Part shown: piece after piece, positions 1-9,300 of the stretch
Numbering within the stretch: the first letter of the stretch is position 1
How the letters are laid out: every line of letters starts with the position of its first letter
Source: Ipomoea triloba
Taxonomy: Eukaryota > Streptophyta > Magnoliopsida > Solanales > Convolvulaceae
NCBI RefSeq assembly: GCF_003576645.1
Contig: NC_044918.1
Location: 32,997,740 to 33,061,739 of the forward strand
Length of the DNA: 64,000 nucleotides
Direction: 5' to 3'
Translations under genes and position numbers: made by a program
Notes under the pieces: generated by a model
Databases searched by the model: none
Told to the model about the DNA's origin: nothing
The model's input: the letters and a program-made list of their open reading frames with translations, nothing else

Positions 1-360
1 TATTTTGGACATACTTGGGTCAATTCCAATACTCGGAAATTAATTCTCCTTTTAACCCATCAAAAATTCTCCTTTTCTTTTGCAAAACATTTGGATGATC
101 CACTAACATCCTTTCACAAAAGTAATTCAAGTGTAACAATTCTACACTTTCAACCCACATTTTTCACATAAGTCTCACATTTGACACATACATCTCAATG
201 CATATAACATATACACTTCCCAACTTCAACATAGGCATAACACATAAAATATATTTATTCTTCTCACTAACCACATATATAATTGTGGGTTATACATACC
301 ATATACTATACACAAATGTGACATTTACCATGTATATATACATAATACATACAACATTTA
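1..360. other. AT-rich unassigned DNA
   Basis: No gene, LTR terminus or tandem array is visible here. The stretch is AT-rich and its short open frames are low-complexity Ile/Tyr/Thr runs with no recognisable domain. Confidence 0.5.
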
Positions 361-425
361 TTAATACATACATACCCATATATATATTATTAATATATAT
401 ATATAATATTAATATATATATATAT

Positions 426-464
<39 letters not shown>

Positions 465-478
465 TTATACACTATATC
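361..478. repeat. TA dinucleotide microsatellite
   Basis: Imperfect (TA)n tract with occasional CA interruptions and longest pure runs near 429-460. It directly abuts the Sirevirus LTR fragment that begins near 481. Confidence 0.9.
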
Positions 479-480
479 AT

Positions 481-824
481 AGCAATCCTTCTAGGGAGTT
501 TCTAGAAGAAGAGTGGACGTAGGTGGGTGGGCTGAACCACTTAAAAATCTCTCTCGCATTTACTTTCTGCTTTTATCTCTCGCTAACTATCTCTCGATCT
601 GCACTGCATATAATCACACCTCTCGAACTAACTCAAACTCGTGTTAATTAAAAAGGGGATAACATTTCCGCTGCGCATAAAACTTTGTCTTCATCTTGTG
701 AGGTACAGGACCTAAACATCCTAAGTCCAATACACACGAGAGGTCGAAAAAGATTTGCAAAATCTTATACAAGTCTATTCACCCCCCCCCTCTAGACTTG
801 TACCCCATCCCCTTGGGACCAACA
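481..824 (+). mobile_element. Sirevirus LTR fragment (3' part), plus orientation
   Basis: This matches the inverse complement of the LTR segments at 2597-2940 and 14076-14410, and ends in the same CCTTGGGACCAACA terminus at 824. Only the 3' part of the LTR is present. It lies in the orientation opposite to the large element at 2597-14665, so it belongs to another copy. The base after the terminal CA begins a Ty3 gag-protease pseudogene, consistent with insertion into it. Confidence 0.8.
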
Positions 825-1993
825 TCCATGTCCTCCGTGGCAAGAGAGGCCTCTACTGCATTGCAGAATCCTGATAGTACAGTGGGTTTGTGGTCTGAAC
901 CACAACAGTAGACTAAGAACCCCAAGGCTCCTTTCTTAGCCCAATTAGTTCTTTCGTTGGTAGTGGCTTCTCTGAGGTTTACCTTCCCTGAAATTCCTTG
1001 TAGTGTGATTTCCCTTCCTTCCTTAGTGAATGATATCCCCAGTGGTCTGGTATGAAGCTAGATAGGAGAGAATTGGTCTAACCAGTCCATGCCTAACACC
1101 ATGTCACATCCACCCATTCTCAGTAATCTGAAATCTCTGTGGAATTCTTGCCCTTGCATAGTCCAAGAGAACTCACTGCAAGCTTCTTCACACACCAGCG
1201 TCTGCCCATTAGCTACTGTAATATAAAGAGGATTGGTTCTGTAGATGTGAGTTTTGAGTCCTTGAACCACCATAGGATCTAGAAAGCTGTGGGTACTACT
1301 TGTATCCACTACTATAATCAGCTTCCTCTTGCCCACTTCACCCAGTAGCTTAATTGTAGTCAGCCCCTCTCCCCCTAGCATAGCCAATAGAGAGACCTCT
1401 GCTAGTCCTTCTTCCTCTGTACTGCCACTCTCAGTGCTTATGGTTTCCTCAATTCCCATTCTCTGCTCAATTTGGCTTTCCTCCTCTAATCCAGTGATTA
1501 CATTGAAGGTCTTAGGTTTGCATCTGTGCCCATGTTGCCACTTTTCCCTGCAATAGAAACATAACTTCTGCTCCTTAAGTCTGCCCAGTTCTGCTTGACT
1601 TAGTTGCACAATAGGCTTGCTTCTATTCACACTTACAGATCCCAAAGATGATGGCCCTGTGTTACTAAGAGCCCCCTTGTTTTGCCCTTTCCCTAACCAT
1701 TCAGTTTCTTTTAGGCCTTCCTCAAATTGTCTAGCATAGACATATGCATCCATCAACGTTAGTGGATTGGCAGTCTTAACAAAACATCTTATGTGCCCTT
1801 TCAATCCACTGATGTAATTTCTAATGAAATATATCTCTGTTAGTGTAGGGTGGGTAATTAGCATTTGGATTTTCAGTTCATCATATCTAGTACTGTATTC
1901 CTCCACTGTGCCTAATTGCCTCAGCATTTTAAACTCCTCTTCCACACACTCAAGCCCAAAAGAACTGAACCTTTTGCAAACATCTTATGCGAA
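825..1993 (-). pseudogene. Ty3-type gag-protease remnant
   Basis: The longest open part (1058-1945, 295 codons opened by GTG) has a retrotransposon gag-like N-terminal half. It then has a zinc knuckle of the form CFYC-REKWQHGH-RC near residue 130, and a retropepsin-like domain with VLGMDWL near the C-terminus. The active-site triad reads D-T-S instead of D-T-G, so the protease is probably dead. A TAG ends the frame at 1058, but similar coding sequence continues in frame to about 825, where a Sirevirus LTR begins. The frame also extends upstream of 1945 to about 1993. Gag start, RT, RNase H and integrase are absent. The knuckle spacing resembles chromovirus gag; the exact clade is uncertain. 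Confidence 0.75.
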
Positions 1994-2039
1994 CTTGACA
2001 TAGGGTTGTGAGCATGTGGTGAGGTGGATGTGTGATATG

Positions 2040-2368
2040 GAGGATGTTAAAACGAAGAGTCATAAACTCCCCGAGTGTCGTATCTCTCGCGGATGGCAAA
2101 TTGGAGAATATACGGATTTCCTATCTTGAGTTGTTTAGATAACACGAAGATCACACATATGGAATTTGTTGATTTGGAGTGTTTAGAGTGCAAAGGTTGA
2201 TAAGATTGAAGGTAAGTAAAGGTAAATAAAAGCGGATGGGGGCTAGAATATCGTGGAGATTGGTTTAGGGCATGTGGTAGAGTATTGATTTCCATTGAGT
2301 AATGGTTGAAGGAGCTTGGAACATTGTCCTTAGTGGCGTCACACTCAAACTCCCAATGATCTTGACTG
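2040..2368 (-). mobile_element. Athila-like LTR fragment
   Basis: The segment shares AAAACGAAGAGTC, GAGTGTCG and the following GGATGGC block with the Athila-type LTR at 38801-39468, in the same orientation. It has diverged and both termini are missing. It runs directly into a Sirevirus gag fragment near 2369, so the junction may be an assembly join. Confidence 0.55.
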
Positions 2369-2596
2369 GTTTGCTCAGCAGTCGTGTTTACCATCATGAT
2401 CTTGACTGGTCCAGATGTTATAACTTCGGCCATCTCATCATGGAGGGCTGATAGATACGCAAGCATGCGTGTTTTCCAGTCATCGAACCTGCTAAGATCA
2501 AAGAGAAGATGTCTCGACAACATGCTGNCAAGGAAGGATCTCTAGGCAATATAAACAAAGGTTTATATCGATCAGAGAACTTGCTCTGATACCAAT
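2369..2596 (-). pseudogene. Sirevirus gag N-terminus, leader and PBS fragment
   Basis: 2370-2523 encodes the same first gag residues as the large element (MLSRHLLFDL...), followed to the right by its leader and a primer-binding site TGGTATCAGAGC on the minus strand (2583-2594). A single N at 2528 replaces about 50 bp that the intact copy at 13956-14010 contains. Its position left of a 3' LTR means either a tandem arrangement sharing an LTR or a contig misjoin. Confidence 0.75.
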
Positions 2597-4463
2597 TGTT
2601 GGTCCCAAGGGGATGGGTTACAAGTCTAGAGGGGGGGGTGAATAGACTTGTATAAGATTTTGCAAATCTTTTCGACCTCTCGTGTGTATTGAACTTAGGA
2701 TGTTTAGGTTTGATACCTCACGAGGTGAAGACAAAGTTTTATGCGCAGCGGAAATGTTATCCTCTTTTAGTTAGCACGAGTTTGAGTTAGTTCGAGAAGT
2801 GCGTTTATATGCAGTGCAATCGAGAGGTTAGCGAGAGATAAAAGCAGTAAGTAAATGCAAGAGAGATTTTTAAGTGGTTCGGCCAACCCGCCTACGTCCA
2901 CTCTTCTTCCAGAAACTCCCTGGAAGGATTGCACTAAAAACTTCCCTTTTTAGTACAATATCGAGCGCTTGAGCTTTGATCACGAAGCCCGCCTCAAGCC
3001 TCAGGTTTTTCACCCCGCTTCTTGTTACTCCACCTCTCGAGCACTTGACCTTTGATCACCAAGCCCGCGTCAAGCCTCAGGATCTTCACAAGACAGCTTC
3101 CAGGTTACTCCGCCTCTTCAAGGTCTTTCTCCCCACTTCCAGCTACTCCACCTCTCGAGCACTTGACCTTTGATTACCAAGCCCGCGTCAAGCCTCAGGT
3201 TTCTTTCACTCGGACAGCTGCCAGGTTACTCCACTTCTCTTGGTTAATCCAAAGCAAGGTGTTTTTGGTTGTCACAGTTGAATGTAACAGACTCCAATCT
3301 GACCACAAGCTATCGTTGAATCAACTTTGATGTAGAGCAGCTTNNNNNNNNNNNNNNNNNNNNNNNNNNNNNNNNNNNNNNNNNNNNNNNNNNNNNNNNN
3401 NNNNNNNNNNNNNNNNNNNNNNNNNNNNNNNNNNNNNNNNNNNNNNNNNNNNNNNNNNNNNNNNNNNNNNNNNNNNNNNNNNNNNNNNNNNNNNNNNNNN
3501 NNNNNNNNNNNNNNNNNNNNNNNNNNNNNNNNNNNNNNNNNNNNNNNNNNNNNNNNNNNNNNNNNNNNNNNNNNNNNNNNNNNNNNNNNNNNNNNNNNNN
3601 NNNNNNNNNNNNNNNNNNNNNNNNNNNNNNNNNNNNNNNNNNNNNNNNNNNNNNNNNNNNNNNNNNNNNNNNNNNNNNNNNNNNNNNNNNNNNNNNNNNN
3701 NNNNNNNNNNNNNNNNNNNNNNNNNNNNNNNNNNNNNNNNNNNNNNNNNNNNNNNNNNNNNNNNNNNNNNNNNNNNNNNNNNNNNNNNNNNNNNNNNNNN
3801 NNNNNNNNNNNNNNNNNNNNNNNNNNNNNNNNNNNNNNNNNNNNNNNNNNNNNNNNNNNNNNNNNNNNNNNNNNNNNNNNNNNNNNNNNNNNNNNNNNNN
3901 NNNNNNNNNNNNNNNNNNNNNNNNNNNNNNNNNNNNNNNNNNNNNNNNNNNNNNNNNNNNNNNNNNNNNNNNNNNNNNNNNNNNNNNNNNNNNNNNNNNN
4001 NNNNNNNNNNNNNNNNNNNNNNNNNNNNNNNNNNNNNNNNNNNNNNNNNNNNNNNNNNNNNNNNNNNNNNNNNNNNNNNNNNNNNNNNNNNNNNNNNNNN
4101 NNNNNNNNNNNNNNNNNNNNNNNNNNNNNNNNNNNNNNNNNNNNNNNNNNNNNNNNNNNNNNNNNNNNNNNNNNNNNNNNNNNNNNNNNNNNNNNNNNNN
4201 NNNNNNNNNNNNNNNNNNNNNNNNNNNNNNNNNNNNNNNNNNNNNNNNNNNNNNNNNNNNNNNNNNNNNNNNNNNNNNNNNNNNNNNNNNNNNNNNNNNN
4301 NNNNNNNNNNAAATATTTTCCGAGTTGAGCTCAAAGTTACCCGGTTGTATTTTCGCTCTTGGTTTACTTGTCGAACTTACAGCGTTTTGCCTATGTATCG
4401 AGACTTGGGGATTTCTACTTAACAGTTGGTATCATCAAAACCTATTACATGATGTTCCTAACA
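2597..4463 (-). mobile_element. Sirevirus 3' LTR (with gap)
   Basis: TG...CA-bounded LTR of the minus-strand Sirevirus. On the plus strand it opens TGTTGGTCCC and closes GTTCCTAACA, matching the 5' LTR at 14076-14665. It includes 967 Ns (3344-4310). The right-hand LTR lacks the segment corresponding to about 3004-3343, having a single N at 14494, so the true LTR is longer than either copy shows. Diverged internal direct repeats with TTGA(G/C)CTTTGAT...AAGCCCGC...CCTCAGG occur at about 2962, 3039 and 3157. Confidence 0.85.
3344..4310. other. Assembly gap, 967 Ns
   Basis: Run of N inside the Sirevirus 3' LTR. Any open frame reported across it is meaningless. Confidence 1.
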
Positions 4464-4480
4464 ATTTCCCCCTTTTTGAT
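4464..4480 (-). promoter_or_regulatory. Polypurine tract of the Sirevirus
   Basis: On the minus strand ATCAAAAAGGGGGAAAT lies directly before the LTR start TGTTAGGAAC. This is the usual priming site for plus-strand DNA synthesis and fixes the 3' LTR boundary. Confidence 0.85.
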
Positions 4481-4752
4481 GATGCCAACACTTATACTTA
4501 CTCTATATGGCTGATTTGATAGAAAGAATTAACATAGATTTTATTTTTCAGCGCATATGGTAAGTTTGACAAATACTCTACTAAAACATGAATAATAGAA
4601 CTCACGCAACACCCCCAGCAAAAGATATATATATGATTATAAAAAGGAATGTTTACAAAGCAGAGTTTAGTAGAAAAGATTAAAAGAAATAAGACCAAGA
4701 ACAACATATACATCAATACATTGAAATAAGATGGAGTTTGGACCACGAGAGC
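4481..4752 (-). other. Sirevirus 3' untranslated region
   Basis: AT-rich sequence between the stop of the 145-residue accessory ORF and the polypurine tract. No conserved coding frame or tandem array is visible. Confidence 0.5.
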
Positions 4753-5190
4753 TTACTTCTTGTTGGCTTTCCTCTTCTTGTTAATGGCTTCTCGTGTCTT
4801 GATGGGGTCTTTCGGATTTACCAGGCTTAGGTATTCATCTGTGACATCTAGATGCCTGTAATTCCTGTAGGCTTCCCCCACGAACTCACCATCAATTACT
4901 CCATCTTTCCACCAGGCAATGCATTCTTCTGGAGACATATTGCTGTGTGTTGATACCCCAGTGGTTTTCAAAAGCTTAAATATCTCCAGGGTCAGAATTT
5001 GTTCAGTGTCTTCTCTGTTCCCAAACTTAAAGCTTGTCATGAGAAGATCTATCTTCCTTTCTTCTTCTGACTGTTGTTCTTGTCTTTTTCTTCTTCTTTC
5101 TCTATCCTCTTCTCTCCTTCTCTCCATTTCCAGTGTGCGCTGGACCCTTAGATTTTCTGCCTTTTTAGCATCCTCCATTGCTTTGCTCAT
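4753..5190 (-). CDS. Sirevirus accessory ORF 3, charged coiled-coil protein
   Basis: A 145-codon ORF on the sense strand of the Sirevirus, downstream of pol. Residues 1-50 are extremely rich in Arg, Glu and Lys and should form a charged helix or coiled coil. The C-terminal half is more globular, with a Trp pair and a NYRHLDVTDEYLSLV segment, and the last residues are a basic Lys/Arg tail. Its ATG overlaps the TGA stop of the upstream 851-codon ORF (ATGA), suggesting coupled termination and reinitiation. I do not recognise the family. The function is unknown; a role as partner of the larger accessory protein is inference from adjacency only. Confidence 0.7.
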   Translation of the reverse strand: MSKAMEDAKKAENLRVQRTLEMERRREEDRERRRKRQEQQSEEERKIDLLMTSFKFGNREDTEQILTLEIFKLLKTTGVSTHSNMSPEECIAWWKDGVIDGEFVGEAYRNYRHLDVTDEYLSLVNPKDPIKTREAINKKRKANKK

Positions 5191-7742
5191 AATTCTTGGT
5201 ATTTTCGGAGGAGGTCCAGCTGGTTCACTTGCTGCCCTTTTTTGCCCGTTGTATTTTCCCGGGAGAGGAGGATGGACATACCTTCGAAGATTGCTTGAAG
5301 TTGGGCAGGCACTTGGTTCGACAGGTCATCGAGTATGGCCTTCATCACATCCTGTCGAAGTTCACTGGAATATTNTTCCCGGTTTCCACCTGAGGGATGG
5401 ATCACTTCTTGCTCCTCACCTCTCGAACCTGGAGCCTCAGCTTCAGCAACTGTGGAGATAGGATCAGCCGGAGAGGGTTCTTCGGTATTGGACGCTTCCC
5501 GGTTTCCATCCGATAGAAGTTCCCCTTCAGCGTCACTTCTCGAACCAGTGCTGGGAACTTGGTCATCTGCTGGTGGAATTGGAGACGAGGTTTCGATAGG
5601 TGCTTCCCTGTTTCCACCTTCGATAGTTGCATCGTCCTCCTCAGCACTTCTCGAACCAGCAGGACTTGGAACATTCTGCTCATGTTGCTCATTGTGCTGC
5701 CCTTCGGTCTGCTCCGATGAGTCTGGGATGATGATTATTTCAGGAGCAGTAGGAAAACCTGGCAGTGTGAGCAACGAAACTTCACCCTCTCGAATTGTCT
5801 GTGCTTCATCTGTAGTGTTCGAGGGTGTGGACGCAGGTGGTGGCAAAAGTAGAACGGTGTTGGGTGCCACTTGAAGTGCTTCAGAGGTCTCGGATTCACC
5901 TCTCGAAGCTTCTACCTGTTCGTCCAGAGCAGAGTTACTGACTTGGGACAGTGGGATTGCGGCTATTGCGATATCATCGTGAGCAACCCCAGAGGTTTCT
6001 CCTGGACCTCTCGTGAATTCAATGTTTTGTCCCAAGGAGATGGCAGTGGCCAGCCTTATTTCTTCTTGAAATCGAGCTTCTGTTTCAGGATCTTCTTCAG
6101 GCTCAGCTTCAACTTCTGGTGCATCAACTGCTATGCCCTTCCCTTTATCAGTTCTTCCACTGTTCAACTTCATTACTCGTGTTTCGTGGGCAAGATCCAT
6201 CAGTTGTTGAGCTGGGATCTCGGAGATGCCCAACCACTGGAGTGCAAACTGCTCTTCTGCCTCCATTTCAGCTGCTTGACTCATCAATTGAGTGAAAGAA
6301 CTGGTTCTCCAGTTGATCCACCTGATCACCCTGGAGAAGTCATCAAGAGTGGGTGCTTCCACTGCCAACTGAGTGGAAACTTCTTCATATAAGTCATCCC
6401 GCCCATCAGAGATGATTTCAGTGGCAGAAATTGCTTCGTCTATCTGAGCTGTGATCTCTCGACTATGCTCCAAGAGATCATCTCCCACCCTGACTGTGTA
6501 GTCTGTCTCTCGAACCATCTCACATGGTTCTTCTGCATCCCCTTGTACTGGATCACTGATCCCAGTACCTTCAACCTCTCGAGCCATCTCTCGAGATAAA
6601 CCAACAGAGTCACCAGTACCCTCAGCAGTAATATCATCATTAACACACAAATCTCTTGACAGGGACCTGGTAGGGGGCACTCTCTCAACCTCAGTGGCCA
6701 GTGTAGCCTGAGGTTCCCCCTGGGCTTGTGCCCTGTCCTCGAAGGGTACTTGTATAACTGACGGTTCCACCTCTTGAACCCGGGTGACAGCAACAGTTTT
6801 GGCTTTCCTAGCCCTCTTTGGCAGATGAACCCTTTGTATCAGTACATCGAGAGGTTCATCATCAGAATTCTTTTCCTCGGTTTGGGCTTTCCTTTTGCCC
6901 CTTCCTTTTGGCTGTGAGGGAGAAGGTGCAGCCTTAACACCTTTAGTTTTGGGGACTAGAGATTTCGTCCTACCCATATAGGTATTTCGATGAATCTCTT
7001 TTCCCTCCCTCAGTTCGAAGCCCTTCAGGCTTAGGAGAAATTGAACAACAAAGCCGAAACCAACCTTTTTACTGATCGACAGGTTGGCGTTGGAGACTGA
7101 GCGCATCACTTGCTGTTGGAGGAAGTTGAAGATAATATGTGCCCAGTCCAGCTTGTTGTTGTTCCAAATGGCATGGAGGATTTTGAGGAGGTCTAGACTA
7201 ACCTCGTCAGTTCCGGACACCTTGCCGAGCACAAACTTCATGATTAGGTCGGCAGCGAGAGCAAACCTCTCCTTTAGGTGGTACTTGCGGAGGGCAGAGG
7301 ATGCTCTGGGTGGTGCAGTCGCTAGTCGGATTTTCTCCCAGAAGGCTTGCTTGTCCAAGTCGTAATCCGATAGATGCTTGACTGCTTCCTCCGATGACGC
7401 GAAATCAAATGCCGCTCTGAGGTCACCTACAGATGTTGTGATGGGAAAATCATTAAAGCGGCTTTCGATTTTACCCTTCGTGACCTTGGCATTTGCGAAC
7501 CATTCTGTGAAGTCGAGGGGGTGAACGGTCCCGTAGTCGTGCGTCATGTATTTCATCAGTCCTGCTTTCTCAAACTTCTTCAGGACTTTTTCCGCCATTT
7601 TTGGATTAGGGGAGTTGGTGATGAAGCCATTTCTGTCAAGGATACTCCCCGCCTTGACTTGTTTGATCTGAGAGCGAATGTGTAGCAACTCCCTCTGATA
7701 TGCGTCGGAAGATGAGGTTGATGTAGAGGATTGGGACGCCAT
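5187..7742 (-). CDS. Sirevirus accessory ORF 2, plant transposon-type protein
   Basis: An 851-codon ORF on the sense strand between RNase H and the 3' LTR, where an env-like gene sits in some Sireviruses. Residues about 20-280 look like a folded alpha-helical domain. The spacing of conserved hydrophobics and the LDWAHIIFNFL segment resemble the so-called putative plant transposon proteins found beside copia elements in asterids (from memory, not searched). A basic linker at about 290-340 contains KRKAQ and PKRARKAK, possible nuclear signals. Residues 340-850 are acidic and low in complexity, with three GNRE repeats and several GSR repeats. I see no signal peptide or membrane segment, which argues against a true envelope. 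A single N at 5375 falls in a codon near residue 790 and may hide a gap. The start ATG is the first in frame and follows a TATA-like box by about 100 bp. Confidence 0.75.
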   Translation of the reverse strand: MASQSSTSTSSSDAYQRELLHIRSQIKQVKAGSILDRNGFITNSPNPKMAEKVLKKFEKAGLMKYMTHDYGTVHPLDFTEWFANAKVTKGKIESRFNDFPITTSVGDLRAAFDFASSEEAVKHLSDYDLDKQAFWEKIRLATAPPRASSALRKYHLKERFALAADLIMKFVLGKVSGTDEVSLDLLKILHAIWNNNKLDWAHIIFNFLQQQVMRSVSNANLSISKKVGFGFVVQFLLSLKGFELREGKEIHRNTYMGRTKSLVPKTKGVKAAPSPSQPKGRGKRKAQTEEKNSDDEPLDVLIQRVHLPKRARKAKTVAVTRVQEVEPSVIQVPFEDRAQAQGEPQATLATEVERVPPTRSLSRDLCVNDDITAEGTGDSVGLSREMAREVEGTGISDPVQGDAEEPCEMVRETDYTVRVGDDLLEHSREITAQIDEAISATEIISDGRDDLYEEVSTQLAVEAPTLDDFSRVIRWINWRTSSFTQLMSQAAEMEAEEQFALQWLGISEIPAQQLMDLAHETRVMKLNSGRTDKGKGIAVDAPEVEAEPEEDPETEARFQEEIRLATAISLGQNIEFTRGPGETSGVAHDDIAIAAIPLSQVSNSALDEQVEASRGESETSEALQVAPNTVLLLPPPASTPSNTTDEAQTIREGEVSLLTLPGFPTAPEIIIIPDSSEQTEGQHNEQHEQNVPSPAGSRSAEEDDATIEGGNREAPIETSSPIPPADDQVPSTGSRSDAEGELLSDGNREASNTEEPSPADPISTVAEAEAPGSRGEEQEVIHPSGGNREXYSSELRQDVMKAILDDLSNQVPAQLQAIFEGMSILLSRENTTGKKGQQVNQLDLLRKYQEL

Positions 7743-8604
7743 TGATGAAGGTTAGATGTTTTGGAGGGAATGTGTACTGCGTTTAGGATTTGGGGATTTT
7801 GGGTAAACGGTTTTAGCTTGAATCCGGGTAAAGAAGAAGGATTTGGCTTTTATATCATGTGGATTCGGGTTGGATATATGGGTAGGGTTGAATATTTGAT
7901 CCGAGGAAAGATACCGGTTAATTTCAAAGAAGTAAAAGGTCAGAAATACCCTTTATAACGGTTATGTATGTAATATATGGTAAGGGTATTTTGGTAAAGT
8001 ATAATGCGGTTTTTGGATAGTGGGATATAATGAGATGTTTATACAGGCATGCTCCCATTAATCAAGATAATGCCCTTAAGTGCGGAAAACCGTCAGTAAC
8101 CGATGACCACGTGGCTAGCATTAATATCCAAAGTTAGCCGTTTCCCCTCATATATCAGATTCACCTCTCGAAGGTGAATTGTCTTCCACATGAGTTTAAG
8201 GATCTTCCCCCTGAGTGATTGATCCCTAAACCTCCTTATTCCTCCGTCTTGATCTGGTTAAGGATCTTCCCCCTGAGTGATTGATCCCTAACCCTCCTTA
8301 TTCCTCCGTTCAGAGATATCAGTTTGTTATCTTTCGAAGTGACCTCTCGAACTACCCTTCTTCGAGACATAACGTATGTAGACAAACTGATCGGGTGACC
8401 TCTCGAACTACCTTTCGAACACAGATTGCAAGAAAAACACGTTTGATTCATCTAAAAGATATCACTTGGAACATATCCTTAAGTTCATTTAGTGATTTCC
8501 AGATACATTACATATGAATCAATATCCTATTAGATTCCCTAGAAACTTTTGTTTGGCCTTGGTCAGCCTAATAGGAATCTATCGTTAAAGCAGGAACTAG
8601 CCAT
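7743..8604 (-). other. Intergenic region upstream of the accessory ORF
   Basis: Contains a TATA-like element near 7845-7856, several CACCTCTCGAA-type motifs (8163, 8340, 8398), and a 62-bp direct repeat at about 8199-8310 (CTTCCCCCTGAGTGATTGAT). On the minus strand these C-rich repeats read as purine runs, so they could act as internal polypurine tracts. No supported gene. Confidence 0.5.
7845..7856 (-). promoter_or_regulatory. Candidate TATA box for accessory ORF 2
   Basis: The minus strand reads GATATAAAAGCC about 105 bp before the ATG at 7742. Initiation about 30 bp downstream would give a 5' UTR near 70-80 nt. The match to a plant TATA consensus is good, but position is the only support. 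Confidence 0.35.
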
Positions 8605-9100
8605 CTAAAGTCCTATTTGTCTAATAACAGAACTAGGGGTGGCTATTCCCTTTTCTTGTTCTTCTCTCCGGAGCTGCTTACTGTAGTTGGGAGTGACCAT
8701 CTTCATCGCTAATCCTCTTAATGTCTTTGGATTAGGTATGATCACCCCTTTGGCTGCTGCAGACCTCAGAAAGTCCCATCTGGTCTTCCTCTCCATTTCC
8801 CTTGGTTCTCCATTTGGTTGAGGAAGGCCCTTTTCCAGAATGTGCAGCAGTAGGAGTCCCTCTTGTGCAGGACTCTCCTCCCGATTCCAGTATCCCATCG
8901 TTGTGGATCTCCTCGTATTTGGGGATCCATTCACCTTGGATGGGAATAGGATTCTTGCTTGGATTATCAGGAAGCTCCGTAATCTGTTCACCCTTCGTTG
9001 ATTCTGGATAGTTTTCTCCTTGAAAATCTTTGGACTTGACTGCCGGTTTCTTTCCTCTATAAAAGAATGGAACATCATCTTTTCCTTTCTTTTTCTCCAT
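8605..9100 (-). pseudogene. Sirevirus accessory ORF 1, frameshifted
   Basis: Two overlapping minus-strand frames appear to be one gene of about 165 codons. The upstream frame begins MEKKKGKDDVPFF at 9100. The more protein-like downstream frame (helical, basic, ending 8605) takes over around 8870-8900. A single indel would explain the switch. It lies about 200 bp after the pol stop, on the sense strand. I do not recognise any domain. It could also be leader sequence that happens to be open. Confidence 0.4.
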
Positions 9101-9300
9101 GGGAAGTTGATGATATGAACTTCTGAAAGAAACCCTCTTATTTATAGCCCAATAAGGTTATCACTTTTGAGTCACGGGATGCAATATGAATGACCATTCA
9201 ATGCTTGTGTAACTCCAAAGCTGCCATAAAGTTGATGAAACCGCCCCTCACATGCGAAACAGTTCATGGCACTAAATACAAGAAGATAAGATTTGACCAT

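Noticed and set aside
361..478. Possible centromeric or satellite array
   Set aside because: Only a short TA microsatellite; no higher-order unit.
3321..4334. 337-codon minus-strand frame
   Set aside because: It is almost entirely Ns from an assembly gap in an LTR.
5335..6392. Long plus-strand frames opposite the accessory gene
   Set aside because: Antisense shadows of the 851-codon ORF, Ser/Phe-rich, without domain features.
5187..7742. Envelope glycoprotein in the Sirevirus
   Set aside because: No signal peptide, transmembrane segment or cysteine pattern; the protein looks nuclear or cytoplasmic.
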